DNA from: Pontiellaceae bacterium
GTDB taxonomy: Bacteria; Verrucomicrobiota; Kiritimatiellia; Kiritimatiellales; Tichowtungiaceae
Reading direction: 5' to 3'
Length of the DNA stretch: 14,691 nt
Assembly (NCBI GenBank): GCA_029934215.1
Contig: JAOZMR010000044.1
Span: 1 to 14,691, forward strand
The notes under the pieces were generated by a model, which was not told the origin of the DNA, did no database searches, and worked only from the letters and a program-made list of their open reading frames with translations. Numbering within the stretch: the first letter of the stretch is position 1; every line of letters begins with the position of its first letter. Below, one piece after another: positions 6,681-13,300 of the stretch. Position numbers and translations under genes: made by a program.

Positions 6681-7053
6681 ACAACCCGAAAAGGACTCGA
6701 ACCATTCAAGTAGCAACTCTACGCCGAGGCTCTCCAATGCGGAATGGCTCAAGCTGAAACCGTATTAGTTGTGGCCGACGGAGCCGTCTGGATCTGGAAT
6801 CTTGTAGGTGATCGATTCAAAGATGCTACGAGCCGTGTTGATATTTGGCATGTCCGGGAACATCTATGGACGGTTGCCAAAGCAGTTTTCGGAAAAGACA
6901 AATCGGAGATGGAAAAATGGGTTCGCCCGCTCCTTAAATATCTTGAATCCCGAAAAGACGGAGCGGCGGACGGTTGAACTCCATAAAGTTCTGGATCGCT
7001 GTGCACTCAAAATGGAAATAGTTAACAATTATCGGCATAAGAACAAAAAATGA
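6681..7053 (+). pseudogene. ISKra4-family transposase remnant
   Basis: The decoded core VVADGAVWIWNLVGDRFKDA, followed by TSRVDIWHVREHLWTVA, is diagnostic of ISKra4 transposases (the ADGA-x-WIWN-L motif carries a catalytic Asp; the D-(F/I)-(W/Y)H-x-x-(E/Q)HLW block follows). Upstream homology KGLEPFK-TAG-QLYAEALQCG continues through an in-frame amber codon at 6711-6713. Near 6970 the frame breaks: after KDGAAD the homologous reading moves to another frame (ELHKVLDRCALKMEIV) and ends at 7053. Family proteins are about 400-500 residues, so most of both ends is gone. An internal ATG at 6744 gives an uninterrupted 77-residue stretch that should not be taken as a gene. Confidence 0.85.
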
Positions 7054-7195
7054 GCCAACAACCGGATTTTATCATTTTCAAAACCTCTCATGAATCCGCA
7101 ACCGAAAAAAGACCGTCTGAAGTGACTTGCGCCCTAATGCATCTTCCCTCATACAAAACGCTGGTATTGATGTTGGCTTGTGTGTAGCGTAGTGG

Positions 7196-7207
7196 AAACA
7201 ATTGTTT
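7196..7207. promoter_or_regulatory. 12-bp perfect palindrome upstream of the metal operon, possible operator
   Basis: AAACAATTGTTT is a perfect dyad ending 21 bases before the ATG of the first operon gene. It could be bound by a dimeric repressor, for example a metal sensor. It does not match the NikR consensus. No convincing -35/-10 pair was found around it. Confidence 0.25.
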
Positions 7208-7228
7208 AGTGTCAACGAAAGGAACGTT

Positions 7229-8302
7229 ATGAATATGGGATGGAAAATTTTACTTGTTTTAGTTGTGGCCACAAAGGCATTGGCCTGTGACACGCCGGTT
7301 TTTCGATATGCGATTGAGCGGTGGGAGGCCGATCCGTATCGTCTAATGGTTTTCACCGACGGAGAGTTGACAGATACTCAGAAAGAGGTTGTCGAAGGTT
7401 TCAAGAAATATGAAAACTACGGCTATCAGCAACCCCCGCTGCTGGTTACGCAGACGGATGTATCGGCTGTCACGAATTTGTCGAAAACGGTCTGGTCAAA
7501 TATTTCCAGCAATCGCGCCGCGCCAGCGGTCGCCCTGCTTTATCCAAGAGAGATCGACGATGCTGTGGTTTGGGTTGACGACCTTACGACGAACGCTCTA
7601 AATCGGATCGTGATGTCGCCCGCACGGCTCGAAACCGCTAACCGTCTTCTCGGCGGGGATGCCGCTGTTTGGGTGATGTTTTTGGGCGATGACCCCGAAG
7701 AGAATCAGCGTGCTCGCGAGGCGCTAGATGAAACGCTCCGTAAGATTGAGGCGGACACGACCTATAACGAAGATTTTCTGGAAAAGGTTGCAAACGAAGG
7801 AGGCGAGGCGCCTGAGTTGAAGTTCTCGGTTTTGGAGGTGGATCGCAAGGATCCGCGTGAAGCTGTTTTTAAGGCTATTTACTCCAACCTTTCTACCGAT
7901 GCTGCCGAAAATACGGGGCCCGTCATTCTTCCAATCTTTGGGCAGGGGCGTGCAGTGATCATTATGATGAAGGAGTTTGTTGAAGAGGAATATATCGAAA
8001 GTATTGCGGAATTCCTGACGGGTCCTTGCTCCTGCGAAGTCAAAGGTTTGAACCCCGGTTTCGATGTGCTGATTCCTGTCGATTGGATCGAGGGCATCAC
8101 CGAAGAGTATGTGTTCGACGCGGCATTGCCGCCGCTCACGAGCCCGTCCGCCGCGTTGATCCCTGGTCCAGAAGCGGATGATGAGACAGAAAACACGGAA
8201 TCACGTCTCTTTATCGTCGTGCTCGGCGTAGTTCTATTTGTTGTACTAGGATCTGTAGGAATTACCTCATGGTTCATGGTGCGGAAAAACAAACAACGAT
8301 GA
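7229..8302 (+). CDS. Secreted, C-terminally membrane-anchored CxC protein, first gene of metal operon
   Basis: From ATG 7229 (AAAGGA at 7218-7223, 5 bases upstream) the product has 357 residues. A signal peptide, GWKILLVLVVATKALA, is followed by CDTPVFRYAIERWEADPY. The ALA-C20 site fits signal peptidase I better than a lipobox. The extracytoplasmic domain has two strand-rich halves (YRLMVFTDGELT ... APAVALLYP and AAVWVMFLGDDPEEN), perhaps a thioredoxin-like alpha/beta fold without CxxC; this is a guess. Near the end is GPCSCEVKGLNPG with C267-x-C269, a plausible metal or thiol site. Residues ~327-351 form one membrane helix followed by RKNKQR. I recall relatives of this family beside FtsX-like permeases in PVC bacteria. 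The stop overlaps the next start (ATGA). It is likely a surface partner of the permeases; the function is unknown. Confidence 0.8.
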   Translation: MNMGWKILLVLVVATKALACDTPVFRYAIERWEADPYRLMVFTDGELTDTQKEVVEGFKKYENYGYQQPPLLVTQTDVSAVTNLSKTVWSNISSNRAAPAVALLYPREIDDAVVWVDDLTTNALNRIVMSPARLETANRLLGGDAAVWVMFLGDDPEENQRAREALDETLRKIEADTTYNEDFLEKVANEGGEAPELKFSVLEVDRKDPREAVFKAIYSNLSTDAAENTGPVILPIFGQGRAVIIMMKEFVEEEYIESIAEFLTGPCSCEVKGLNPGFDVLIPVDWIEGITEEYVFDAALPPLTSPSAALIPGPEADDETENTESRLFIVVLGVVLFVVLGSVGITSWFMVRKNKQR

Positions 8303-9498
8303 CGCTTCTTAAACTGACATTCCAGGAACTGCGAAACCGGCGAGGAAATTTTCTTCTCGGCGTACTCTCCGTCTTGATCGCAACAGGCGTCTTGAGCGGG
8401 GCGCTCTTGGTGCTCGGCGCCCATGATCGACGAACCGACGAGATTCTGGCGATAAAACAGAGTGAACTCGAAGCACAAGTCGACCGTCTCCGGCAAGATA
8501 CCGTTCGAGCGATGGAGCACCTCGGTTTTAATATCACAATCCTTCCTTCAGGACAGAATCTCGGCGACTGGTATGCCGACAATTATGCCGCACAAACTAT
8601 GCCGCAGACCGATATCGACAAGTTAAAAGAAGCAGGGCTCAAAACAATCGATCGGCTCGAACCTGTACTGCGCAAAAAAGTCCGTTGGCCAGAAACGCAG
8701 TGGACAATCCTTGTTTCAGGAGAGGGCGGCGCGGCTGCACCGCCGGTTGGGGAGGTGGATGTCGGCGACGAAATTGCACTCGGTTTGAGCGTGAAATCTG
8801 GGGACACACTCACATTGAAGGGGCATTCATTCAGGGTTCGGAATGTGAAAAAACAGGAAGGCGCAATCGAAGACATCACGCTAACCATTTCGCTGTCCGC
8901 CGCCCAGAAGCTCCTCTCTGCGGAGGGACAGATCAGCGAAATCCGAGCCGGACAGCGCAGGGTTGCTTGGCAGGACATCGAGCAGATTCGTGCCGAGGTT
9001 CAGCGGATTCTCCCTGGGTCAAAGATTATTGAAGACGGTTCAAAAGTTCTCACCAAAGTCACAGCCATCCGTCAGGTAGAGGAGAAAGGAGCGGCGCAGA
9101 TTGCAAACGAAAAGAGGGCTCGCGAGCAGATGCGCCATTCCGTGCAGCGCGTATTAAGCATTCTTCTCCCACTGGTTCTGTTGGCGTGTGTTGCGTGGGT
9201 CTATCTTCTTGCAGCGGATAATGCGGCACGCCGCACTGTTGAAATTGGAACGCTACGGTCTATCGGCTTTTCCGTAAGTGCCGTAGCGAAGATCTTTGTG
9301 TTTCGATCTATACTCACCGGTTTGACCGGCGGGACAATGGGCTTACTCATCTGTGCCGTTTGCGCACGCGGAATGCCGATTCTGCTCTTCATCATTTTGT
9401 TACCCTTCGCCGTGCTGGTCGCGCTGGCGGGGAGTTTAATTCCTGTTCAACGAGCGGCACATCGCGATCCCGCAGATATTCTGAGAGGTGAGACATGA
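8299..9498 (+). CDS. FtsX/LolC-like ABC permease 1
   Basis: This 399-residue membrane protein has the MacB/LolCDE-type topology: one N-terminal helix (about 15-37), a large extracytoplasmic domain, then three C-terminal helices beginning VLSILLPLVLLACVAWVYLL. The cytoplasmic loop AARRTVEIGTLRSIGFS contains the E-(I/L)-G-x-LR-x-(I/M)G coupling motif that contacts the ATPase, and the tail QRAAHRDPADILRGE is the usual FtsX ending. It is paralogous to the next gene: both have FN-x-x-ILP-x-G-x-x-L-x-x-WY and (L/I)-x-(K/R)-(K/R)-x-RWPET. Its extracytoplasmic domain has no cysteine, whereas permease 2 has CLC. A helix near 262-295 looks like a coiled coil. ATG 8299 overlaps the upstream stop by ATGA. 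It should form a heterodimer with permease 2. Confidence 0.9.
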   Translation: MTLLKLTFQELRNRRGNFLLGVLSVLIATGVLSGALLVLGAHDRRTDEILAIKQSELEAQVDRLRQDTVRAMEHLGFNITILPSGQNLGDWYADNYAAQTMPQTDIDKLKEAGLKTIDRLEPVLRKKVRWPETQWTILVSGEGGAAAPPVGEVDVGDEIALGLSVKSGDTLTLKGHSFRVRNVKKQEGAIEDITLTISLSAAQKLLSAEGQISEIRAGQRRVAWQDIEQIRAEVQRILPGSKIIEDGSKVLTKVTAIRQVEEKGAAQIANEKRAREQMRHSVQRVLSILLPLVLLACVAWVYLLAADNAARRTVEIGTLRSIGFSVSAVAKIFVFRSILTGLTGGTMGLLICAVCARGMPILLFIILLPFAVLVALAGSLIPVQRAAHRDPADILRGET

Positions 9499-10778
9499 AA
9501 CTTCGACAATTGATTCAGCGCGAAATGCTTTTCCGGCGGCGGCGAGTACTGGCAACCTTATTCGCCGTCACCGTTGCAGCAGGCACGTTAACCGCGTCGA
9601 TAGCAATGCTTCATCTGCACGATCGTGCGGCGCAAACACTCCTGAACGTTCGCGAAAAAGAGACCACCGATGCCGGCGCCGCACTACGCGACGAAATGCG
9701 CAAAGCCACCCTTAAGCTCAGCTTCAACCTGCTCATTCTCCCCGACGGAGTCGACCTGAAACAGTGGTACATCGATCAGGAAAGCGATCTCACCCTTCCA
9801 GAAACCTATGGCAACCAGCTCGCCAACTCTGGAATCGTTACCGTTCGCCACATCTTGCCGATGATTCAAAAACGTATACGTTGGCCCGAGACCGGCCGCA
9901 CAATCATCCTCATTGGAACACGCGGCGAAACCGCAGAAGGATTTTCCAACCCTCGGAAACCGCTCATCCAGCCCGTACCCGAAGGAACAATCGTTCTCGG
10001 GCACGAACTTCATCGTTCGCTCGGTTTAAACGAAGGCGACTCTGTCCAACTGATGGGACGCAACCTCACGATCCACCGCCTACACGAAGAACGCGGAAGC
10101 AAAGACGACATCACCGCATGGATTTATCTGTCCGACGCGCAGGAACTGCTGGGAATGGACAACAAAATCTCATCCCTGCTCGCCCTCGAATGTTTATGCG
10201 GCGGCGGGATGATTGATAAAATTCGAGCACAAGTCGCCTCCATCCTACCCAGCACCCAAGTCGTTGAAATGGGAACAAAAGTTCTCGCCCGAGCTGAAGC
10301 CAGGATTCAAGCCAACACCGAAACGTACCGTCAACTCGAAGAAGAAAAAGCAAAACAACACGAGCTAGCCATTCAGCGCCAACGCTTTGCCGCGCTCCTC
10401 GTCCCGCTCATCCTTCTGTTATGTGCTGGTTGGATCGGGCTGCTCACCTTCGCAGATGTTCGTGAACGGCGCGGCGAAATCGGCATGCTCCGCACCATCG
10501 GCTTTCAAACACAGACACTTCTACAGCTATTTTTAATCAAAGCCGCATGGATTGGTTTTGCTGGCGGTGCGCTTGGCTATGCGCTTGGAACCGGGCTTTG
10601 CGTGTTCCGTATCTCCGGAACGGCAGGCCTCACCCAAGCCGATATTGCATCGGTCTGGAACGGAGTCCATGCGTTATACGCCATCGGCGGAGCCATTCTT
10701 TTAATGCTGATTTCCGCATGGATACCCGCGCTCACCGCCTCGCAAACCGATCCAGCCGAGGTTTTAAGAGACGACTAA
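9495..10778 (+). CDS. FtsX/LolC-like ABC permease 2, with CxC motif
   Basis: A 427-residue paralogue of permease 1 with the same plan: TM1 (~18-38), an extracytoplasmic domain, a coiled-coil stem (RAEARIQANTETYRQLEEEKAKQ), then three helices. Shared blocks are FNLLILPDG (from F77), KQWY and RWPET (129-133). Unlike its partner it keeps GTIVLGHELHRSLGLNEGD, HEERGSKDDITAWIYLSDAQ and LALECLCGGG with C233-x-C235. The coupling loop RERRGEIGMLRTIGF and tail QTDPAEVLRDD are typical FtsX-type. The overlap with the upstream gene is ATGA. Synonymous positions are C-rich here, in contrast to cbiM downstream. It is expected to pair with permease 1 and the ATPase at 10793. The substrate is unknown; the cysteines hint at a metal or a thiol compound. 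Confidence 0.9.
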   Translation: MKLRQLIQREMLFRRRRVLATLFAVTVAAGTLTASIAMLHLHDRAAQTLLNVREKETTDAGAALRDEMRKATLKLSFNLLILPDGVDLKQWYIDQESDLTLPETYGNQLANSGIVTVRHILPMIQKRIRWPETGRTIILIGTRGETAEGFSNPRKPLIQPVPEGTIVLGHELHRSLGLNEGDSVQLMGRNLTIHRLHEERGSKDDITAWIYLSDAQELLGMDNKISSLLALECLCGGGMIDKIRAQVASILPSTQVVEMGTKVLARAEARIQANTETYRQLEEEKAKQHELAIQRQRFAALLVPLILLLCAGWIGLLTFADVRERRGEIGMLRTIGFQTQTLLQLFLIKAAWIGFAGGALGYALGTGLCVFRISGTAGLTQADIASVWNGVHALYAIGGAILLMLISAWIPALTASQTDPAEVLRDD

Positions 10779-10792
10779 ACAGGAGTTTAATT

Positions 10793-11440
10793 ATGCTGCA
10801 ATTCAAAAATGTCACCAAAACATTCAATGGACCCCAGGGAACAGTCACAGCGTTGAACAACATCTCATTCACCGTTAACCCTGGCGAAGTCGTCGCAGTT
10901 CGAGGCCCCAGCGGATGCGGAAAAAGCACGCTACTGCTCACTGCCGGCTCACTGCTACGCCCGACCACAGGCGACGTTCAAATCGGAGAGGCAGATCCGT
11001 ATGCGCTGCCACAAAACGGACGCAGCGCCCTGCGGACAGAAACCATCGGCTTTGTATTTCAGCAATTCCACCTCGTTCCGTACCTAAGCGTGATCGACAA
11101 CATACTGCTTCCATCGGTCGTCAAAAAAGCAGAGGACGCGAAAGAACGCGCACAACAGCTGTTGAACCGATTTGGTATGGAACACCGTGCGCATCACGTA
11201 CCCGCACAACTCAGCATCGGTGAACGTCAGCGCACCGCACTGGCACGAGCACTCTTCAACAACCCGAAACTTCTATTGGCCGATGAACCAACAGGAAACC
11301 TAGATCCAGAGAACGGTGAGATTGTCATACAGGCGCTAAAAACCTTTGCACAAAAAGGCGGCGCTGTACTACTCGTCACCCACGACATCGCGGATTGCGC
11401 CACCCGCACTCTACAGATGAAAAATGGATCCTTCGTTTAA
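10793..11440 (+). CDS. LolD/MacB-type ABC ATPase
   Basis: A 215-residue nucleotide-binding subunit. It has Walker A GPSGCGKST (38-46), Q-loop VFQQF (88-92), signature LSIGE (140-144), Walker B LLLADEP (160-166), D-loop GNLD and H-loop THD (H197). FVFQQFHLVPYLSVIDNI is typical of the LolD/MacB/FtsE branch. The signature is LSIGE rather than LSGGQ, a change seen in some members of this branch and probably compatible with activity. ATG 10793 has AGGAG at 10781-10785, 7 bases upstream, and lies 14 bases after the permease 2 stop. It should power the two FtsX-like permeases, not the CbiQ transporter, which has its own ATPase at the operon end. Confidence 0.93.
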   Translation: MLQFKNVTKTFNGPQGTVTALNNISFTVNPGEVVAVRGPSGCGKSTLLLTAGSLLRPTTGDVQIGEADPYALPQNGRSALRTETIGFVFQQFHLVPYLSVIDNILLPSVVKKAEDAKERAQQLLNRFGMEHRAHHVPAQLSIGERQRTALARALFNNPKLLLADEPTGNLDPENGEIVIQALKTFAQKGGAVLLVTHDIADCATRTLQMKNGSFV

Positions 11441-11462
11441 TCGCCAGCACACCAAACGAGTG

Positions 11463-11489
11463 ATGCATATGGTAGTACGTGGAGAGTAG
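11463..11489 (+). other. Mini-ORF MHMVVRGE duplicating the cbiM start
   Basis: ATGCATATGG occurs at 11463-11472 and again at the cbiM start, 11493-11502, exactly 30 bases apart and in frame. The first copy opens an eight-codon frame that ends in TAG at 11487-11489, three bases before the cbiM ATG. The GGAG used by cbiM (11481-11484) lies inside the mini-ORF. It is either a leader peptide coupled to cbiM or a small duplication of the start region. Confidence 0.45.
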
Positions 11490-11492
11490 ACA

Positions 11493-12497
11493 ATGCATAT
11501 GGCTGATGCGCTAATTTCCCCCGCCGTCGGCGGGATGATGTGGGTGGCTGCGACTGGGCTGATTGCCTGGTGCTCAAAAAAAGTTAGGGCGGCTTGTGAT
11601 GATCGGTTGATTCCACTGATGGGCGTGCTGGGGGCTTTTGTGTTCGCGGCTCAGATGATCAATTTTGCTATTCCAGCGACGGGGTCGAGCGGTCATATTG
11701 GCGGCGGCTTGTTGCTAACCGCTCTACTGGGTCCGCATGCCGCATTTCTAGTGATCGCTTCGGTTCTAACTGTCCAGGCGTTCTTTTTTGCGGATGGCGG
11801 CTTACTGGCGCTGGGCTGCAATATTGTGAATCTTGGTTTTTTTCCCGCGTTTGTTGCGTACCCGTTGCTTTATCTACCCATCACAAAAAGTGCGAAGAAC
11901 GGGGCGCGGCTATGGATCGCATCTGTTGCGGCGGCGGTTGTTGGTTTGCAGATGGGTTCTTTTGCTGTGGTGCTTCAAACTCTTGCTTCCGGTGTTTCAG
12001 ATCTTCCGTTCGGATCGTTTGCTCTATTGATGCAACCGATACACTTTGCAATCGGCGTGGTGGAAGGTCTGGCAACGGCTGCGGTGGTTGCGTTTATGGT
12101 TCGGGCGCGTCCAGAGGCGTTGGTGACGGATTCTCTACGGAAGCCGCTTCGTCCGGTGTTGACTGGATTACTGCTTGCTTCTGTGTTGATTGGCTCGGTG
12201 GGTAGCTGGTTTACCTCCAGTCAGCTCGACGGATTGGAGTGGGCCATCCAAAAAACATCCGGCAATGAAGAGATGGAAACTCCAGAGACTGGAACTCATT
12301 GCAGACTGGAAAAGGTTCAGGAGAAAACGGCATTTCTTCCAGACTATGGCTTTAAAGATGCGGATTCAGAAGAGGCGAATGCGTGGCCTGCCGTGGAGAT
12401 CGGCACATCGGTTTCTGGGTTGGTTGGCGGTCTGAGCACGCTTGCGATTGCCGCGTTGATCGGTTTCAGCCTGAAGGCTCGACGCAGGAACGAATGA
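11493..12497 (+). CDS. cbiM: ECF nickel/cobalt transporter substrate-binding component CbiM/NikM fused to PDGLE domain
   Basis: This is the membrane substrate-capture subunit of a nickel/cobalt energy-coupling-factor importer, 334 residues. The mature start MHMADAL is essential: in this family the N-terminal amine, His2 and a second His (here H68 in TGSSGHIGG) coordinate the metal. The HIGGGLL, GPHAAFLV, QAFFFADGG and LGCNIVNLGF blocks are typical CbiM. The length exceeds plain CbiM (~230) because a CbiN-like PDGLE domain is fused at the C-end: SSQLDGLEWAI (D246-G-L-E249), a loop, then a last helix VSGLVGGLSTLAIAALIGF. NikMN-type fusions favour nickel, but cobalt cannot be excluded. GGAG at 11481 sits 8 bases upstream. 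Its stop overlaps the cbiQ ATG. Codons are G/T-rich compared with the C-rich genes before it. Confidence 0.94.
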   Translation: MHMADALISPAVGGMMWVAATGLIAWCSKKVRAACDDRLIPLMGVLGAFVFAAQMINFAIPATGSSGHIGGGLLLTALLGPHAAFLVIASVLTVQAFFFADGGLLALGCNIVNLGFFPAFVAYPLLYLPITKSAKNGARLWIASVAAAVVGLQMGSFAVVLQTLASGVSDLPFGSFALLMQPIHFAIGVVEGLATAAVVAFMVRARPEALVTDSLRKPLRPVLTGLLLASVLIGSVGSWFTSSQLDGLEWAIQKTSGNEEMETPETGTHCRLEKVQEKTAFLPDYGFKDADSEEANAWPAVEIGTSVSGLVGGLSTLAIAALIGFSLKARRRNE

Positions 12498-13300
12498 AAA
12501 CCATGCGTTATCTTGAGGTTGGACAAATGGATGACCTGGGGCGCTTGGATACGCCGCTGCATCGTTTGGATGCTCGCATAAAAATGGTGACGGTTGCCGT
12601 TTTCATTATCGCAGTCATGTCATTTCCTCGGTACGAGGTTTCGGGGTTGATGCCGCTATTTGTTTTTCCTTTTGCGCTAATCGGTGTTGGGAAAATTCCT
12701 CTTGGGTGTATTTATAAAAAAGTACTACCGGCTCTTCCGTTCGCTCTGTTTGTGGGTCTATTTAATCCGCTAATCGACCGTGATCCCATGCTGACTCTTG
12801 GACCCTTGGCTCTTTCCGGCGGATGGCTTTCCTTTGCATCCATTCTGCTTCGCTTCACTTTGACGGTAAGCGCGGCGCTAACTCTTGTTGCATGCACAGG
12901 AATTCATCGGCTTTGTGCTGGGCTAGAGCAACTGGGCGTGCCGAGCCTTTTTGCCGTACAAATCCTTTTTCTATATCGCTACCTATTTGTGATCGGAGAC
13001 GAATCCATCCGTATGTTCCGAAGCGTGCAAATCCGCTCGACAGGCTCAAAAAAACTGAGTCTACGAGTCTATTGTGCGCTAATAGGACACTTATTGATTC
13101 GTTCCATAGATCGCGCACAGCGGATTTATCGAGCCATGGTCAGCCGAGGATTCGATGGTCAAATTCGTCTTCTCCATCGCACTCAACCTGGGTGGCGCGA
13201 CGCGATATTCCTGCTCGGCTGGATCGCTTTTTTCATCAGTGTACGACATCGGAACCCCGCCCGCATAGTTGGATGCTGGCTAACAGGAGAAGGATTATAA
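12494..13300 (+). CDS. cbiQ: ECF transporter transmembrane component CbiQ
   Basis: This is the coupling membrane subunit of the nickel/cobalt ECF transporter, 268 residues. It starts MKTMRYLEVGQMDDLGRLDTPLHRLDARIK; the LD-(T/P)-x-(L/H)-(R/K)-LDARIK pattern is the usual CbiQ N-terminus. Four to six hydrophobic segments follow. The signature AMVSRGFDG (214-222), preceded by RSIDRAQRIYR, contains the A-x-x-x-RG motif that contacts the ATPase. ATG 12494 overlaps the cbiM stop (ATGA), so I prefer it to the more upstream ATG at 12383, which lies inside cbiM. The frame ends in TAA at 13298-13300, right at the cbiO ribosome site. It works with CbiM and CbiO. Confidence 0.94.
   Translation: MKTMRYLEVGQMDDLGRLDTPLHRLDARIKMVTVAVFIIAVMSFPRYEVSGLMPLFVFPFALIGVGKIPLGCIYKKVLPALPFALFVGLFNPLIDRDPMLTLGPLALSGGWLSFASILLRFTLTVSAALTLVACTGIHRLCAGLEQLGVPSLFAVQILFLYRYLFVIGDESIRMFRSVQIRSTGSKKLSLRVYCALIGHLLIRSIDRAQRIYRAMVSRGFDGQIRLLHRTQPGWRDAIFLLGWIAFFISVRHRNPARIVGCWLTGEGL

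Noticed and set aside
3786..6713. Genome-wide TAG recoding, suggested by two amber-interrupted frames
   Set aside because: TAG ends the relE-like gene with a complete C-terminus, followed at once by the antitoxin ribosome site, and one of the interrupted frames is an obvious transposase remnant.
7054..7228. Cobalamin riboswitch upstream of the metal operon
   Set aside because: The leader is only ~175 bases long and no B12-box-like element was seen.
12823..13272. Extended N-terminus of cbiO inside cbiQ
   Set aside because: The sequence is the +1 shadow of cbiQ. CbiO homologues begin at the NTPTLEIRDL segment.
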